From Nibrella saemangeumensis (GTDB lineage: Bacteria; Bacteroidota; Bacteroidia; Cytophagales; Spirosomataceae): a stretch of 64,000 nucleotides of DNA. Position 1 is the stretch's first letter, and every line of letters starts with the position of its first letter. Both the position numbers and the translations under genes were made by a program. Under the pieces are notes generated by a model. That model saw only the letters and a list, made by a program, of their open reading frames with translations. It did not search any database and had not been told where the DNA came from. Shown here piece by piece: positions 53,148-61,808 of this stretch. Where the stretch lies: NCBI RefSeq assembly GCF_039541915.1, contig NZ_BAABHD010000084.1, positions 1-64,000 on the forward strand, in the 5' to 3' direction.

Positions 53148-53277
53148 GCTCGCCCGCGATTATATCGCGTGGCGGGCGAGGTGCGCGTCTGTGACGCGAT
53201 TTTGATTCAGATGAATATTTTCTAATCGCGTCACAGACGCGCACCTCGCCCGTCGCTCGACACAGTCGAGGACGAAC
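53148..53277. repeat. structured repeat element, copy 2 (28-bp central stem with two side hairpins)
   Basis: The central stem is 53174-53201 with 53224-53251, perfect over 28 bp (begins GGGCGAGGTGCGCG). The left side hairpin is CGCGAT/ATCGCG and the right is CTCGAC-ACA-GTCGAG. The last 34 nt (53244-53277) are identical to copy 1 (41583-41616). Three positions of the stem differ from copy 1, and each difference is matched on the opposite arm. It lies between SusD and the ceramidase-like gene. Confidence 0.88.
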
Positions 53278-53318
53278 AAGAGTCGCTGGCAAGCGGTGCC
53301 CAACCCTTAATGGTAATT

Positions 53319-54590
53319 ATGAAAAAGACTTTTGTTATAGTTGCGCTGCTCCTCATCGTAGGCAGCAGCGTTGCCCAATCGCTCCGGGTGGGTGCCGCCA
53401 TGCGCGTGATCACGCCCAATCCGCTGCTGCCGGTTTCGGGCGGGGTCGGTACGCCGAAAAAGGCGACAGAGAAGAAAGGTGATCTGTTTGCCAGGGCGCT
53501 GGTGCTGGAGCAGGGACAAACGCGGATCGCTATCGTCAGCGTGGACAATATCGGCTGGCCGTCGGCGCTGGGCAACAGATCGCGGGCGCTGATCAAAAGT
53601 ATTCCGCCGGAGAATGTGCTGATCGGGGCTACGCACACCCACAGTGCGCCGGATGCCTACGGCTTTCCCGACCAGAACGGCAACTCGCTGGCTGATCTGG
53701 CGTACCTGGACAACTGCGTGAAACTCATTGCCGATGCTGTGAATGAGGCCGTTGGGAAACTGGAACCGGCTTCGCTGAAAATTGCGGTAGGGGAGGCCAA
53801 AGGGAAGATCGCTTACAACTACTACGCCGACCAGCTCTACGACCCCCGCTGCGGAGTCATCCAGGCCATCGGTACCGCTGGGAAGAACAAAGGGAAAGCC
53901 ATCGCCACACTTGTCAATTACGCTATCCATCCGGAGGTACTGGGTTCCGGCAAAGGCATTCTGAGTCCGGATCTGTGCGGCCCCCTGTACGACCGCATCG
54001 AAGCCAAAGCCGGTGGTATGGCTATTTTCATGAACGGAGCCCAGGGCGGTATGGTCACGGCCGATGTCCGGCGGGAAAATGGTCAGGAGGCCAATACATG
54101 GGAAGAGTGCATCCGGATTGGTGAACTGCTGGCCGACGAAGCCCTGCGGATTGTCAGCACGGCCGAAGTGCTGGAAAATCCGGCGCTCTCCTGTGCGGCC
54201 CGTACCGTTGAGTTTCCGGTGGATTCGGAGATGATGCGGTACATCATCAAAAAGTCACCGCTGAAGTTTGAGCTGAGTTCGACCGGTAAAGTGGCCGCGC
54301 AGATCAACCTGCTGACCATTGGTCAGGCGCAGGTACTCACCATTCCCGGAGAAGCACTGCCCAACATCGGGTACTACGTCAAGCGACATATGCCGACGAA
54401 ATATCCGTTCCTGTTCGGTTTAACCAACGATGCTTTTGGGTATATCCTGACCAAAGTAGATTTCAACAGCTTTAAACGTTACGATTACATCAGTCGCACC
54501 AGCCTGGGTGAAATGACCGGGGAGATTTATATGGACGCCGTGCTGAAATGGCTGGCCGAAAGCCCCAAACCCGTCACAGCCGCCAAATAG
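53319..54590 (+). CDS. secreted neutral ceramidase-like protein
   Basis: This is a 423-residue protein with a signal peptide (~1-19, GSSVAQ); the ATG at 53319 is preferred over 53310. The N-terminal part is like neutral/alkaline ceramidases: RVGAAMRVITPNPLLPVSGG, GATHTHSAPDAYG with metal-ligand His residues, and NYAIHPEVLG. The family nucleophile motif (GD-S-P) is absent: the equivalent FMNGAQGGMVTAD has no serine at that place. The protein is also much shorter than true ceramidases. So it is probably a hydrolase of another amide or ester, or a non-catalytic relative. It follows the second SusCD pair and may act on the imported substrate. Confidence 0.72.
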   Translation: MKKTFVIVALLLIVGSSVAQSLRVGAAMRVITPNPLLPVSGGVGTPKKATEKKGDLFARALVLEQGQTRIAIVSVDNIGWPSALGNRSRALIKSIPPENVLIGATHTHSAPDAYGFPDQNGNSLADLAYLDNCVKLIADAVNEAVGKLEPASLKIAVGEAKGKIAYNYYADQLYDPRCGVIQAIGTAGKNKGKAIATLVNYAIHPEVLGSGKGILSPDLCGPLYDRIEAKAGGMAIFMNGAQGGMVTADVRRENGQEANTWEECIRIGELLADEALRIVSTAEVLENPALSCAARTVEFPVDSEMMRYIIKKSPLKFELSSTGKVAAQINLLTIGQAQVLTIPGEALPNIGYYVKRHMPTKYPFLFGLTNDAFGYILTKVDFNSFKRYDYISRTSLGEMTGEIYMDAVLKWLAESPKPVTAAK

Positions 54591-54633
54591 CCCCAAATCG
54601 TTAAACTCTTTTTTCCTGTAAACCCTAAATTCC

Positions 54634-55992
54634 ATGACCAGAAGAGTTCTTATGCTAACCGTTCTTTGCACGACGCTGTTCTTTTTCGGATTTGATGCGA
54701 CGCACCGTGAAGACACCAATCCGGCCAATGCGCTGGAGCATTATCTCAACAACGGTGATAAATCCTTTCAGTGGGAGGTGAAAGATTCGTTTGATGTCGG
54801 CGACATCAGGGCGTACAACCTGCTGCTGACCTCGCAGAAATGGCGGGAGCATACCTGGCGGCATCAACTGACCGTGCTGGTGCCAAAAGAGAACAACCAC
54901 GACGGAGCGTTACTGTTTATCACTGGCGGTTCCAACAAAAGCGAACAGCCCAACTGGAGCACCAACAAGGGCGATGCCATTGCTTTCGGGGCTGTTGCGG
55001 CCAAAAACAAAGCCATTGTGGCTGTGCTGCGGCAAACGCCCAACCAGCCGTTCTACGACAACCTGACCGAGGACGCCTTAATTTCGTATACGCTCCACAA
55101 CTTCCGGAAAGACAATGATTACACCTGGCCGCTGCTGTTCCCGATGGTGAAAAGCGCCGTGCGCGGCATGGACGCCGTGCAGGAGTTTGCGAAACAAAAC
55201 CTGAACCATACCGTCAACCGCTTTGTGGTATCCGGCGCGTCCAAGCGCGGCTGGACCACCTGGCTGACGGGTGCCATGGACAGCCGCGCGGTGGCTATTG
55301 CCCCGATGGTGATCGACATCCTGAACATGCCCAAAAACCTGAAGTATCAGATCGACTCCTGGAACAAGTACAGTGAGCAGATTCAGGATTACGTGGCGCT
55401 GGGTCTGACCGAGGCCATGACCTCACCGGGCGGTCGCGCCATTAACCAGATGATCGATCCGTATTCGTACCGGAAGAAGCTGACCCAGCCGAAGATGATC
55501 TTTATGGGAACCAACGATGAGTACTGGACGGTGGATGCCATCAAGCACTACTACGACGATATACCGGGTCAGAACCTGATTCATTACGTACCGAACGCGG
55601 GCCACGGCCTGGGCGATAAGCGGCAGGCGCTCGAAGGCCTCAGTGCGTTTTTCGGAACGACCATGCTGAAGCAGAATTATCCGGTGTGTCAATGGAATGC
55701 CAGCCAGACTAAAGAAGGCGTAAAGCTGTCGGTGAAGACAACGCCCGACCTGTTGGAAGAAGCTATTGTCTGGTCGGCCGATTCAGACGACAAAATATTT
55801 CAGGACGAGAAGTGGGAAAGCCGTAGCCTCGGTGCCAGGAACCAGCCGAAAGTGGAGTTTGTGGAACCCTATCCTACATCCGGCTACAAGGCGTTTTATG
55901 TCGATCTAAAGTACAAGGCACCCAATGGCGGCACCTATACCGAAAGCACCCGGATGTTTCTGACGGACAATGACGAGGTGTTTTTGAAGTGA
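54634..55992 (+). CDS. PhoPQ-activated pathogenicity-related (PqaA-like) alpha/beta hydrolase
   Basis: This is a 452-residue protein with an N-terminal hydrophobic signal (~5-20). It matches the PqaA-type family over its full length. LLFITGGSNK is the strand/oxyanion region, GASKRGW holds the probable nucleophile Ser203, FMGTNDEYW carries the acid Asp, and PNAGHGLG the His. The family was named from a Salmonella gene, but its substrate is unknown. Many relatives are secreted proteins of saprophytes. It is 43 nt after the ceramidase-like gene on the same strand. A long hairpin at 55992-56069 ends the unit. Confidence 0.82.
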   Translation: MTRRVLMLTVLCTTLFFFGFDATHREDTNPANALEHYLNNGDKSFQWEVKDSFDVGDIRAYNLLLTSQKWREHTWRHQLTVLVPKENNHDGALLFITGGSNKSEQPNWSTNKGDAIAFGAVAAKNKAIVAVLRQTPNQPFYDNLTEDALISYTLHNFRKDNDYTWPLLFPMVKSAVRGMDAVQEFAKQNLNHTVNRFVVSGASKRGWTTWLTGAMDSRAVAIAPMVIDILNMPKNLKYQIDSWNKYSEQIQDYVALGLTEAMTSPGGRAINQMIDPYSYRKKLTQPKMIFMGTNDEYWTVDAIKHYYDDIPGQNLIHYVPNAGHGLGDKRQALEGLSAFFGTTMLKQNYPVCQWNASQTKEGVKLSVKTTPDLLEEAIVWSADSDDKIFQDEKWESRSLGARNQPKVEFVEPYPTSGYKAFYVDLKYKAPNGGTYTESTRMFLTDNDEVFLK

Positions 55993-56069
55993 GACGTTGG
56001 ATTTTGGACGTTGGACGTTAGACAAAAAAATATCCAAGTCTAATATCCAGCGTCCAAAATCCAACGTCT
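55992..56069. repeat. 19-bp perfect inverted repeat between convergent genes
   Basis: The arms at 55992-56010 and 56051-56069 are perfect (begin AGACGTTGGATTT). The inner sequence TTGGACGTTAGAC / GTCTAATATCCAG extends the pairing imperfectly, and a run of seven A lies in the loop. It probably acts as a two-way transcription stop for the genes on either side. Confidence 0.8.
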
Positions 56070-56073
56070 TGTG

Positions 56074-57402
56074 TTACTCAAACCTCCGCTGCGCACCCGT
56101 CATCTCCTCGTGGGAATTGATCAGGATCATGGCGAGAATGGCGATGAAGATGACCACAATGGCTAGGCCAGTCGCCCACTTACCCGCTTTGATGCCATGG
56201 GGAGAAAAGCCGTGCCGGGCTTTCCCAATCAGCAACCCGATAATGAGCAGGTTCACCAGGTAAATGTACTGCTCCGGCCGGTAGGGGCTCAGAAACGCTC
56301 CGGTTATCAGCAGGCTCAGGAGTGTATAGAGGCTAAAATGGCTCAGAAAAAAAAGCCGGATGCCGGTGTAGCTTAGGGAGGCTTGCTCAGCGTAGTATTT
56401 CCTGATCCAGATGCCCGCCGTAACTAGGACCAGCGCCATCACCAAAAGTTGCACCGTTTGGGACACGGGCCCGGCATCGCTGCTCAGTAAGGGAGTGAAG
56501 GTCTCCATCAGTCGCTTTCGTTCAAATGACTGCTCCCAGACGACGAAGGGGATGACTAACGCCAGCATCAACAGCGGAAAGAGGATGCTGTTTCGTTTTA
56601 CCTGGTCGGTTGTGGCTGTCGGCCAAAGGGACGTAAAGGTACCGTAGGCCATGCCGACACCGCCGAAGAAGCCAATGGAATATTCCATTACGTTCCAGAA
56701 GTTGAAGGGAATGGCGGCTGCATTACCCAACACCTGCAGGAAGTTGCCGAAAGCAAAGCCAAAGCCACCGCCGAGTCCGCCGAAGATCGCGACCCGAAAC
56801 GCCGAGGATTGATTATGGCGGGCCATGTACCAGCTAAGCGCCAGCGCCATACCCAGACAGGCCGCCCACAACTCAGACCGGGGGGGCGTCATCAGCCAGC
56901 CCCACTGCTCAACCAGGAAAAAGTACAGCAGCAAGGCCCCTACCACCAGTTCGATGATGAGCTGGTGCCATTTTACCCGCCTGGCCGGGGAGTCGGAGAG
57001 GGCGAGGCCGAAGAGACCACCGCCGAGAAAACCGTGCAGACCACCGACGACAAACAGCATCATCAGCCCGTAATACACATTTCCGAAATCGGTAGCGCGG
57101 CCGAATCCAACAATCTTTCCGTAACTCATGATGCCGCCAATGCCCCAGCCCAGCGCAGCGGCCAGCGTGACCTTAAACGCCTTGTTATACCAGTCGGCCC
57201 GTTTCGCGATCAGCACGACACTCAGCGCCCCGATGGAGCCCGCCCAGGCCGCACCCTGTTCGTGCCCGAACTGCCCCCGGATGGCCCAGGCCGTTCCTAA
57301 CGACATACCGGCCAGGAGCAGGCCGGGTAATAGGCGCTTACCGGGCGAGCCTGATTGAACGACTCCCGGATGCGTGCTGGTGATCAGATCATTGGTGTCC
57401 AT
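56074..57402 (-). CDS. multi-pass membrane protein of unknown function
   Basis: This is a 442-residue integral membrane protein with about 11-12 hydrophobic segments, many Gly-rich (LAAALGWGIGGIMSYGK, IFGGLGGGFGFAFGN). A conserved-looking early motif is GTAWAIRGQFGHEQGAAWAG, with charged residues in a helix. It has no ABC, MFS or kinase signature. I recall similar uncharacterised proteins in Bacteroidota and Planctomycetes. It is transcribed alone, convergent with the PqaA-like gene and divergent from the aminotransferase (114 nt between starts). A transport role is possible, but nothing in the sequence proves it. Confidence 0.75.
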   Translation of the reverse strand: MDTNDLITSTHPGVVQSGSPGKRLLPGLLLAGMSLGTAWAIRGQFGHEQGAAWAGSIGALSVVLIAKRADWYNKAFKVTLAAALGWGIGGIMSYGKIVGFGRATDFGNVYYGLMMLFVVGGLHGFLGGGLFGLALSDSPARRVKWHQLIIELVVGALLLYFFLVEQWGWLMTPPRSELWAACLGMALALSWYMARHNQSSAFRVAIFGGLGGGFGFAFGNFLQVLGNAAAIPFNFWNVMEYSIGFFGGVGMAYGTFTSLWPTATTDQVKRNSILFPLLMLALVIPFVVWEQSFERKRLMETFTPLLSSDAGPVSQTVQLLVMALVLVTAGIWIRKYYAEQASLSYTGIRLFFLSHFSLYTLLSLLITGAFLSPYRPEQYIYLVNLLIIGLLIGKARHGFSPHGIKAGKWATGLAIVVIFIAILAMILINSHEEMTGAQRRFE

Positions 57403-57516
57403 CGCCTATAATACTGAAGATAGGAGCAAAAAGGCTATTTTGGGAGAAACCAACGTGTGTCAATAGTCTATCAGCCGCACACCAGCGTACTACTCACAGC
57501 AATACCCAGGTAACCA

Positions 57517-58743
57517 ATGGAACAGAACGTGATCGACTCCTTAGCCATAAACGGTGGTGCAAAGACCATTATCCGAAGCTTTCCCTGGCCGGTCTACGAC
57601 GAAAGCGACGTGCAGGCCGTGGCCGATATTGTCCGCAGCGGCAAATGGGGTGACCCCGACTGCGCCGACCGGGTCGAAGCCTTCGAGCGGGCCTTTGCCG
57701 ACTATTGCGGCACCCGGTACGCCGTCACCTGCGTCAACGGCTCGGTTTCGCTGCGACTGGCCCTGATGGCCTGTGGCGTCAAACCGGGCGATGAGGTAAT
57801 TGTGCCGCCTTACACGTTTATCGCCACAGCCTCAACCGTGCTGGAGGTGAACTGCGTGCCGGTGTTTGTCGATATCGATCCGGATACTTACAACCTCGAT
57901 CCCGCAGCCATTGAAGCCGCTATTACCGAACGCACCCGCGTGATTGTGCCGGTGCATTTTGCCGGGCAGGCCTGCGATATGGACGCCATCATGGCCATTG
58001 CCCGCCGGCATAAACTGCGGGTAATCGAGGATGCCGCCCACGGCCATGGTGCAGAGTACAGGGGCAGAAAGTTGGGGAGCATAGGCGATGTGGGTAGTTT
58101 CAGCTTTCAGTCGTCTAAGAACCTGACCAGTGGTGAAGGCGGCATTGTCGTTACCAACGACGAAGCACTCTACCGCATGATGGCCTCGCTGCGCAACGTC
58201 GGCCGGATTGAAGGCGGGCAGTGGTACGACCATTACAACCCCGGCTGCAACTACCGCATCACCCAGATGCAGGCCGTGCTGCTTTCGCAACAACTGAAAC
58301 GACTGGAAGAACAGACCCGAATCCGCGACGCCAACGGCCGGTTGCTGAACGAACTGCTCAGCGGCATCGACGGCATCACGCCCATGCGTCGGGACCTCGG
58401 CGAAACGCTCCACTGCTATCACCTCTACATGTTCCGCTACGACCCGGCTGCGTTTGGGCAGTTGCCGAAGCAGCGGTTCGTAGAGATGCTGGCGGCCGAA
58501 GGCGTTCCCTGCTCGGCCGGATACCCGCACCCACTTTACAGACAACCGCTCTTTCAGCAGAAGAACTTCATGTGCTACGCCATTCCGGAGACGGTGGATT
58601 ACAGCCAGGTCTACTGCCCGGTAGCCGAGCAGGCCTGCCGCGACGAAGCCGTCTGGATCTTTCAGCACGCCATGCTGGGTACGGCGGCCGATATGGAGTT
58701 GTTTGCGGAGGCTATCCGTAAGATTCAGCGGGTGGTGGCCTGA
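57517..58743 (+). CDS. DegT/DnrJ/EryC1/StrS family PLP aminotransferase
   Basis: This is a 408-residue cytosolic enzyme of normal family length. GTRYAVTCVNGSVSLRLAL binds the cofactor phosphate. EDAAHGHGAEYRGRKLGSIG is the stretch before the active site, and FSFQSSKNLTSGEGG holds Lys201, which would carry PLP. These enzymes aminate keto-sugars or, as in AHBA-like enzymes, cyclic ketones. The N-terminus INGGAKTI is typical. No other amino-sugar gene is adjacent. A short relic of a homologous gene lies at 62444-62530, so this gene was probably once present in two copies. Confidence 0.9.
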   Translation: MEQNVIDSLAINGGAKTIIRSFPWPVYDESDVQAVADIVRSGKWGDPDCADRVEAFERAFADYCGTRYAVTCVNGSVSLRLALMACGVKPGDEVIVPPYTFIATASTVLEVNCVPVFVDIDPDTYNLDPAAIEAAITERTRVIVPVHFAGQACDMDAIMAIARRHKLRVIEDAAHGHGAEYRGRKLGSIGDVGSFSFQSSKNLTSGEGGIVVTNDEALYRMMASLRNVGRIEGGQWYDHYNPGCNYRITQMQAVLLSQQLKRLEEQTRIRDANGRLLNELLSGIDGITPMRRDLGETLHCYHLYMFRYDPAAFGQLPKQRFVEMLAAEGVPCSAGYPHPLYRQPLFQQKNFMCYAIPETVDYSQVYCPVAEQACRDEAVWIFQHAMLGTAADMELFAEAIRKIQRVVA

Positions 58744-58801
58744 AGAGCATAAGAGAAATACGATTTTATCAAATGATAACGACTCTCCGCTGTTAGACTC
58801 C

Positions 58802-58809
58802 CACCTTTG
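58802..58809 (+). promoter_or_regulatory. near-consensus -7 element for the S33-like hydrolase
   Basis: CACCTTTG differs from TAnnTTTG only in the first base. A transcript from here would start near 58816, which excludes the in-frame TTG at 58807 as start codon and supports the ATG at 58840. Confidence 0.4.
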
Positions 58810-58839
58810 TCTCATTACATCACTGAAACAGTTTTAACG

Positions 58840-59742
58840 ATGAGACGGCTAATGTTTGGAGTAACGGTCCTGGTATCGCTGACTACGAAAGCGCAGGCGA
58901 ACGAAGCGTACGTGACAACACTAATTGACAACAAAGGCGATAAGTTGTTTTCCACGATTTATCCCAATCCAACCAAAGAAACCATCCTCCTGCTGCACGG
59001 AGGGCCAGGTTTCCCGAGCGATCTACTGGAGGTCGTTGATAGTCTGAAAGAGAACTTTCAGGTCATCACCTTTCACCAGAGGGGCACCCGCAACTCGCCC
59101 TGCGTCAGCAAAGACTATTCGATGGATGCCTATGTAAGCGATGTAGACGCCATCCGGGCGTATTACCACCTCGACAAGTTTCATCTGTGGGGCCACTCGT
59201 GGGGCGGCCTGTATGCGCAGATCTACGCCGACAAGCACCCCGAAAACCTGCTGAGCCTGTTTCTGTGCTGCCCGGGTTCAGGTACCAATGCCGAATGGCA
59301 ACAGACCGAGAAAGAGGTCATGGCGCTCAACAAATCCAAATGTACGGCCTGGCAGTGGACCGCTATGGGCTGGAACAACCTGCTGGGCATGCTGGGTAGC
59401 GATAAAGCCTACAGCCGCCTGTTTACCCAGGTGATGAAGAACTATAACGATGAGTTCATCGATACCGATCATCTGGACATCGACTTTGATAATCTGAAAG
59501 CGGAGCCGATCAACAAAACCAGACCGGAAATTATAAAGTATCCGCGTCTGGCCAGGCAGGAAACTCCCGGCTACAAGATCACGATCGTGTACGGCGATCA
59601 GGATATTTACCAGACGAGCAAAGACTTCGTCATCAACCGGTATCCGACCGCCACCGTCATGACCATTAAAAACAGCGGCCATATTCCCTGGCTGCACAAC
59701 CCGACCGATTATAAAGCTATATTGAAAGGGCATTACGAATAG
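58840..59742 (+). CDS. secreted proline iminopeptidase-like alpha/beta hydrolase
   Basis: This is a 300-residue protein with a signal peptide (1-20, TTKAQA). HGGPGFPSD is the oxyanion box typical of S33 prolyl iminopeptidases, and GHSWGG holds the nucleophile serine. GDQDIY carries the acid, and SGHIPWLHNP the His. I chose the ATG at 58840. The family removes N-terminal proline or hydrolyses esters and epoxides. Relatives with signal peptides are common in Bacteroidota and are not well characterised. It is followed 60 nt later by an alcohol-dehydrogenase-like gene; no functional link is evident. Confidence 0.82.
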   Translation: MRRLMFGVTVLVSLTTKAQANEAYVTTLIDNKGDKLFSTIYPNPTKETILLLHGGPGFPSDLLEVVDSLKENFQVITFHQRGTRNSPCVSKDYSMDAYVSDVDAIRAYYHLDKFHLWGHSWGGLYAQIYADKHPENLLSLFLCCPGSGTNAEWQQTEKEVMALNKSKCTAWQWTAMGWNNLLGMLGSDKAYSRLFTQVMKNYNDEFIDTDHLDIDFDNLKAEPINKTRPEIIKYPRLARQETPGYKITIVYGDQDIYQTSKDFVINRYPTATVMTIKNSGHIPWLHNPTDYKAILKGHYE

Positions 59743-59802
59743 GCAAATATTCCACGGTTCCACACATGGTCACCGGGTGATTAAGGGAAATGAAATTCTA
59801 CG

Positions 59803-60753
59803 ATGAAAGCCTTTACGAAAACCAGATATGGCGGGCCGGACGTACTTCAACTGGAAGAGGTAGCCAGGCCGTCGGTGAAGGATAACCACATCCTGGTGAA
59901 TGTTAAAGCCAACTCAGCCAATCCCGCCGACTGGCATATTCTTCGGGGCAAACCGTTGTTCGCCCGGTTCACGTTCGGCTTGCTCAAACCCAGCGATAAA
60001 ATTCTGGGGGCCGATTTTGCCGGTGTTGTAGAAGCAGTAGGCAACAATGTAACGCATTTTAAAGCCGGTGATCGGGTATTTGGCGAGACCCTCAAAGGCG
60101 GGGCTTTTGCTGAGTACACCTGTGTAGCCGCCAGTGTGTGTGGCCTCATGCCGGAAGGAGCCGGTTTTACTGAGATGGCCAGTGTTCCCATCGCCGGGGT
60201 AACGGCATTGCAGGCGCTTACTAAGCATGGGCAGCTCAAAAAGGGTGAGTCGGTTTTGATCAACGGTGCTTCAGGGGGTGTCGGACATTTTGCGGTGCAG
60301 CTTGCCAAAGCCTACGGGGCTACCGTAACCGCTGTCTGTTCCAGTAGAAACAGTGACTTTGTAAGGGCCTTAGGGGCCGATCAGGTTATTGCCTACGATA
60401 CCGAAAGCATTCATCACCACCAGGGACGATACGACCTCGTGGTTGACACGCACGGCAATCTGACGTACCAGGATTACAAACGCATGGGGCAACGGGGTGT
60501 CACCGTCGGTTTCACCACCATAGGCCATATGGTTACGCTGCTTGCAAACGCAGCGGTTGGTAAATTCCCCCTGGCGCAGTTCACGGCCGAAGCTAATACG
60601 ACCGATTTAGAAACACTGGCTGCGTTAATCCAGCGTGGTGACATCAAGGTTCATATTGAGAAAACGTATTCATACAAAGAAATTCCGGAAGCCATTCGCT
60701 ATATTGAAGCCATGCATACAAGGGGAAAAGTGGCGATGGTTTGGGAAGGATAG
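59803..60753 (+). CDS. NAD(P)-dependent quinone oxidoreductase-like MDR protein
   Basis: This is a 316-residue cytosolic enzyme of the medium-chain dehydrogenase/reductase group without the zinc-ligand Cys/His set. LGADFAGVVEAVGNNVTHFKAGDRV is in the catalytic domain, and NGASGGVGHFAVQLAKAYG is the cofactor-binding Rossmann motif. It is of the QOR type that reduces quinones or activated double bonds with NADPH. The length and motif order are complete. The next gene starts 22 nt later on the same strand. A stress or detoxification role is usual, but nothing here fixes the substrate. Confidence 0.88.
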   Translation: MKAFTKTRYGGPDVLQLEEVARPSVKDNHILVNVKANSANPADWHILRGKPLFARFTFGLLKPSDKILGADFAGVVEAVGNNVTHFKAGDRVFGETLKGGAFAEYTCVAASVCGLMPEGAGFTEMASVPIAGVTALQALTKHGQLKKGESVLINGASGGVGHFAVQLAKAYGATVTAVCSSRNSDFVRALGADQVIAYDTESIHHHQGRYDLVVDTHGNLTYQDYKRMGQRGVTVGFTTIGHMVTLLANAAVGKFPLAQFTAEANTTDLETLAALIQRGDIKVHIEKTYSYKEIPEAIRYIEAMHTRGKVAMVWEG

Positions 60754-60775
60754 CAACCAGGCAAACACCCTCCAT

Positions 60776-61228
60776 ATGAAACGATTCTTTTGGTTAACGG
60801 CTTTTGTATCGTCAGCCCTATGTTGTCATGGACAGCCCTCTGCCCGGATAGAAGCTGAAATTAGACAATTGGAACAAACCGTTGTGACGGCAATTTTGAA
60901 TGCGGACACTACGACCCTGAAGCAAGTCTGGGTCCCGGAGTTTCTGGTAAATAATCCCAGAAACGATATTTCTGTCAACCGGGCTGCTGTACTGCAGACG
61001 CAAAAAGCCGGCCTGATTAATTATAGCACGTTTGACCGGGTGATTGAGCAGATGCAGGTTCAGGGAGATGTTGTGATTACAATGGGGCACGAGACGTTTG
61101 TATCCCGAAATGACATACCTGGTGCTAAGGCAGGGCAGCCCTATAAAAGACGATTCACGAATATCTGGATGAAGAAAAAAGGCAAGTGGCAGCAGATTGC
61201 CAGACATGCTTCGATCATATGCCAGTAG
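60776..61228 (+). CDS. secreted NTF2-like (DUF4440) protein
   Basis: This is a 150-residue protein with a signal peptide (~1-20, LCCHGQ). A SnoaL/NTF2-like cone fold follows: IRQLEQTVVTAILNADTTTL, then WVPEFLVNNP, a central DVVITMGHETFVS and the final MKKKGKWQQIARHASI. Such exported DUF4440 proteins are common in Bacteroidota and mostly uncharacterised. I chose the ATG at 60776; the open frame extends upstream through the oxidoreductase gene in another frame, which is not real coding sequence. Confidence 0.82.
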   Translation: MKRFFWLTAFVSSALCCHGQPSARIEAEIRQLEQTVVTAILNADTTTLKQVWVPEFLVNNPRNDISVNRAAVLQTQKAGLINYSTFDRVIEQMQVQGDVVITMGHETFVSRNDIPGAKAGQPYKRRFTNIWMKKKGKWQQIARHASIICQ

Positions 61229-61251
61229 CGGTATCTTTAAAATTCTTAATA

Positions 61252-61782
61252 ATGCGAAAACTCATTCTGCAGGTAGCTGTTAGCCTGGACGGCTTTATTG
61301 AAGGCCCAAACGGCGAATTCGACTGGTGCTTCACCGACCAGGATTACGGAATGACTGCCTTTTTTGAGCGGATCGATAGTGTCTTTTATGGGCGTAAGTC
61401 GTACGAGCTTACCGTATCTATGGCAGACTCCATGGACAACGGAGCGCTGCCCGATTTCCCAAAACTGCAGGAATACGTTTTCTCCAACACCTTACCCGAA
61501 GTAAAGCCGGGCGTCATCCTCATAAACGGAGATATAGAAACTGAAGTGAGACGGATAAAAAATGAACCCGGTAAGGACATCTGGCTTTTTGGAGGGGCAA
61601 GCCTGACGGCCTCCCTGATGGCTTTGGGTCTGGTCGACGAAATTTCACTGGCCGTTCATCCCAATCTACTAGGTTCTGGTAAACCACTGTTTGGCCCACT
61701 AACCAAACGAATGCCCCTAACCCTGCTGGACACAAAAACCTACTCCTCCGGACTGGTGTCCCTGACCTACGCTCTGACCTAA
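61252..61782 (+). CDS. dihydrofolate reductase family (RibD C-terminal-like) protein
   Basis: This is a 176-residue cytosolic protein. KLILQVAVSLDGFIEGPNGE at the start, FYGRKSYE, and DIWLFGGASLTASLMALGLVDEI in the second half are typical of the DHFR-like RibD_C family (yyaP/yfjM group). It probably reduces a small substrate with NADPH. It is distinct from folate-pathway FolA. I chose the ATG at 61252 because the family start begins there. It follows the NTF2-like gene by 23 nt. Confidence 0.88.
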   Translation: MRKLILQVAVSLDGFIEGPNGEFDWCFTDQDYGMTAFFERIDSVFYGRKSYELTVSMADSMDNGALPDFPKLQEYVFSNTLPEVKPGVILINGDIETEVRRIKNEPGKDIWLFGGASLTASLMALGLVDEISLAVHPNLLGSGKPLFGPLTKRMPLTLLDTKTYSSGLVSLTYALT

Positions 61783-61808
61783 GACGCAACGCACAATTGG
61801 TAGATCGA

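Noticed and set aside
53319..54590. A normal neutral ceramidase
   Set aside because: The nucleophile serine motif is missing and the length is too short; annotated as ceramidase-like only.
57832..58815. 327-codon antisense frame over the aminotransferase gene
   Set aside because: Shadow of a well-conserved PLP enzyme.
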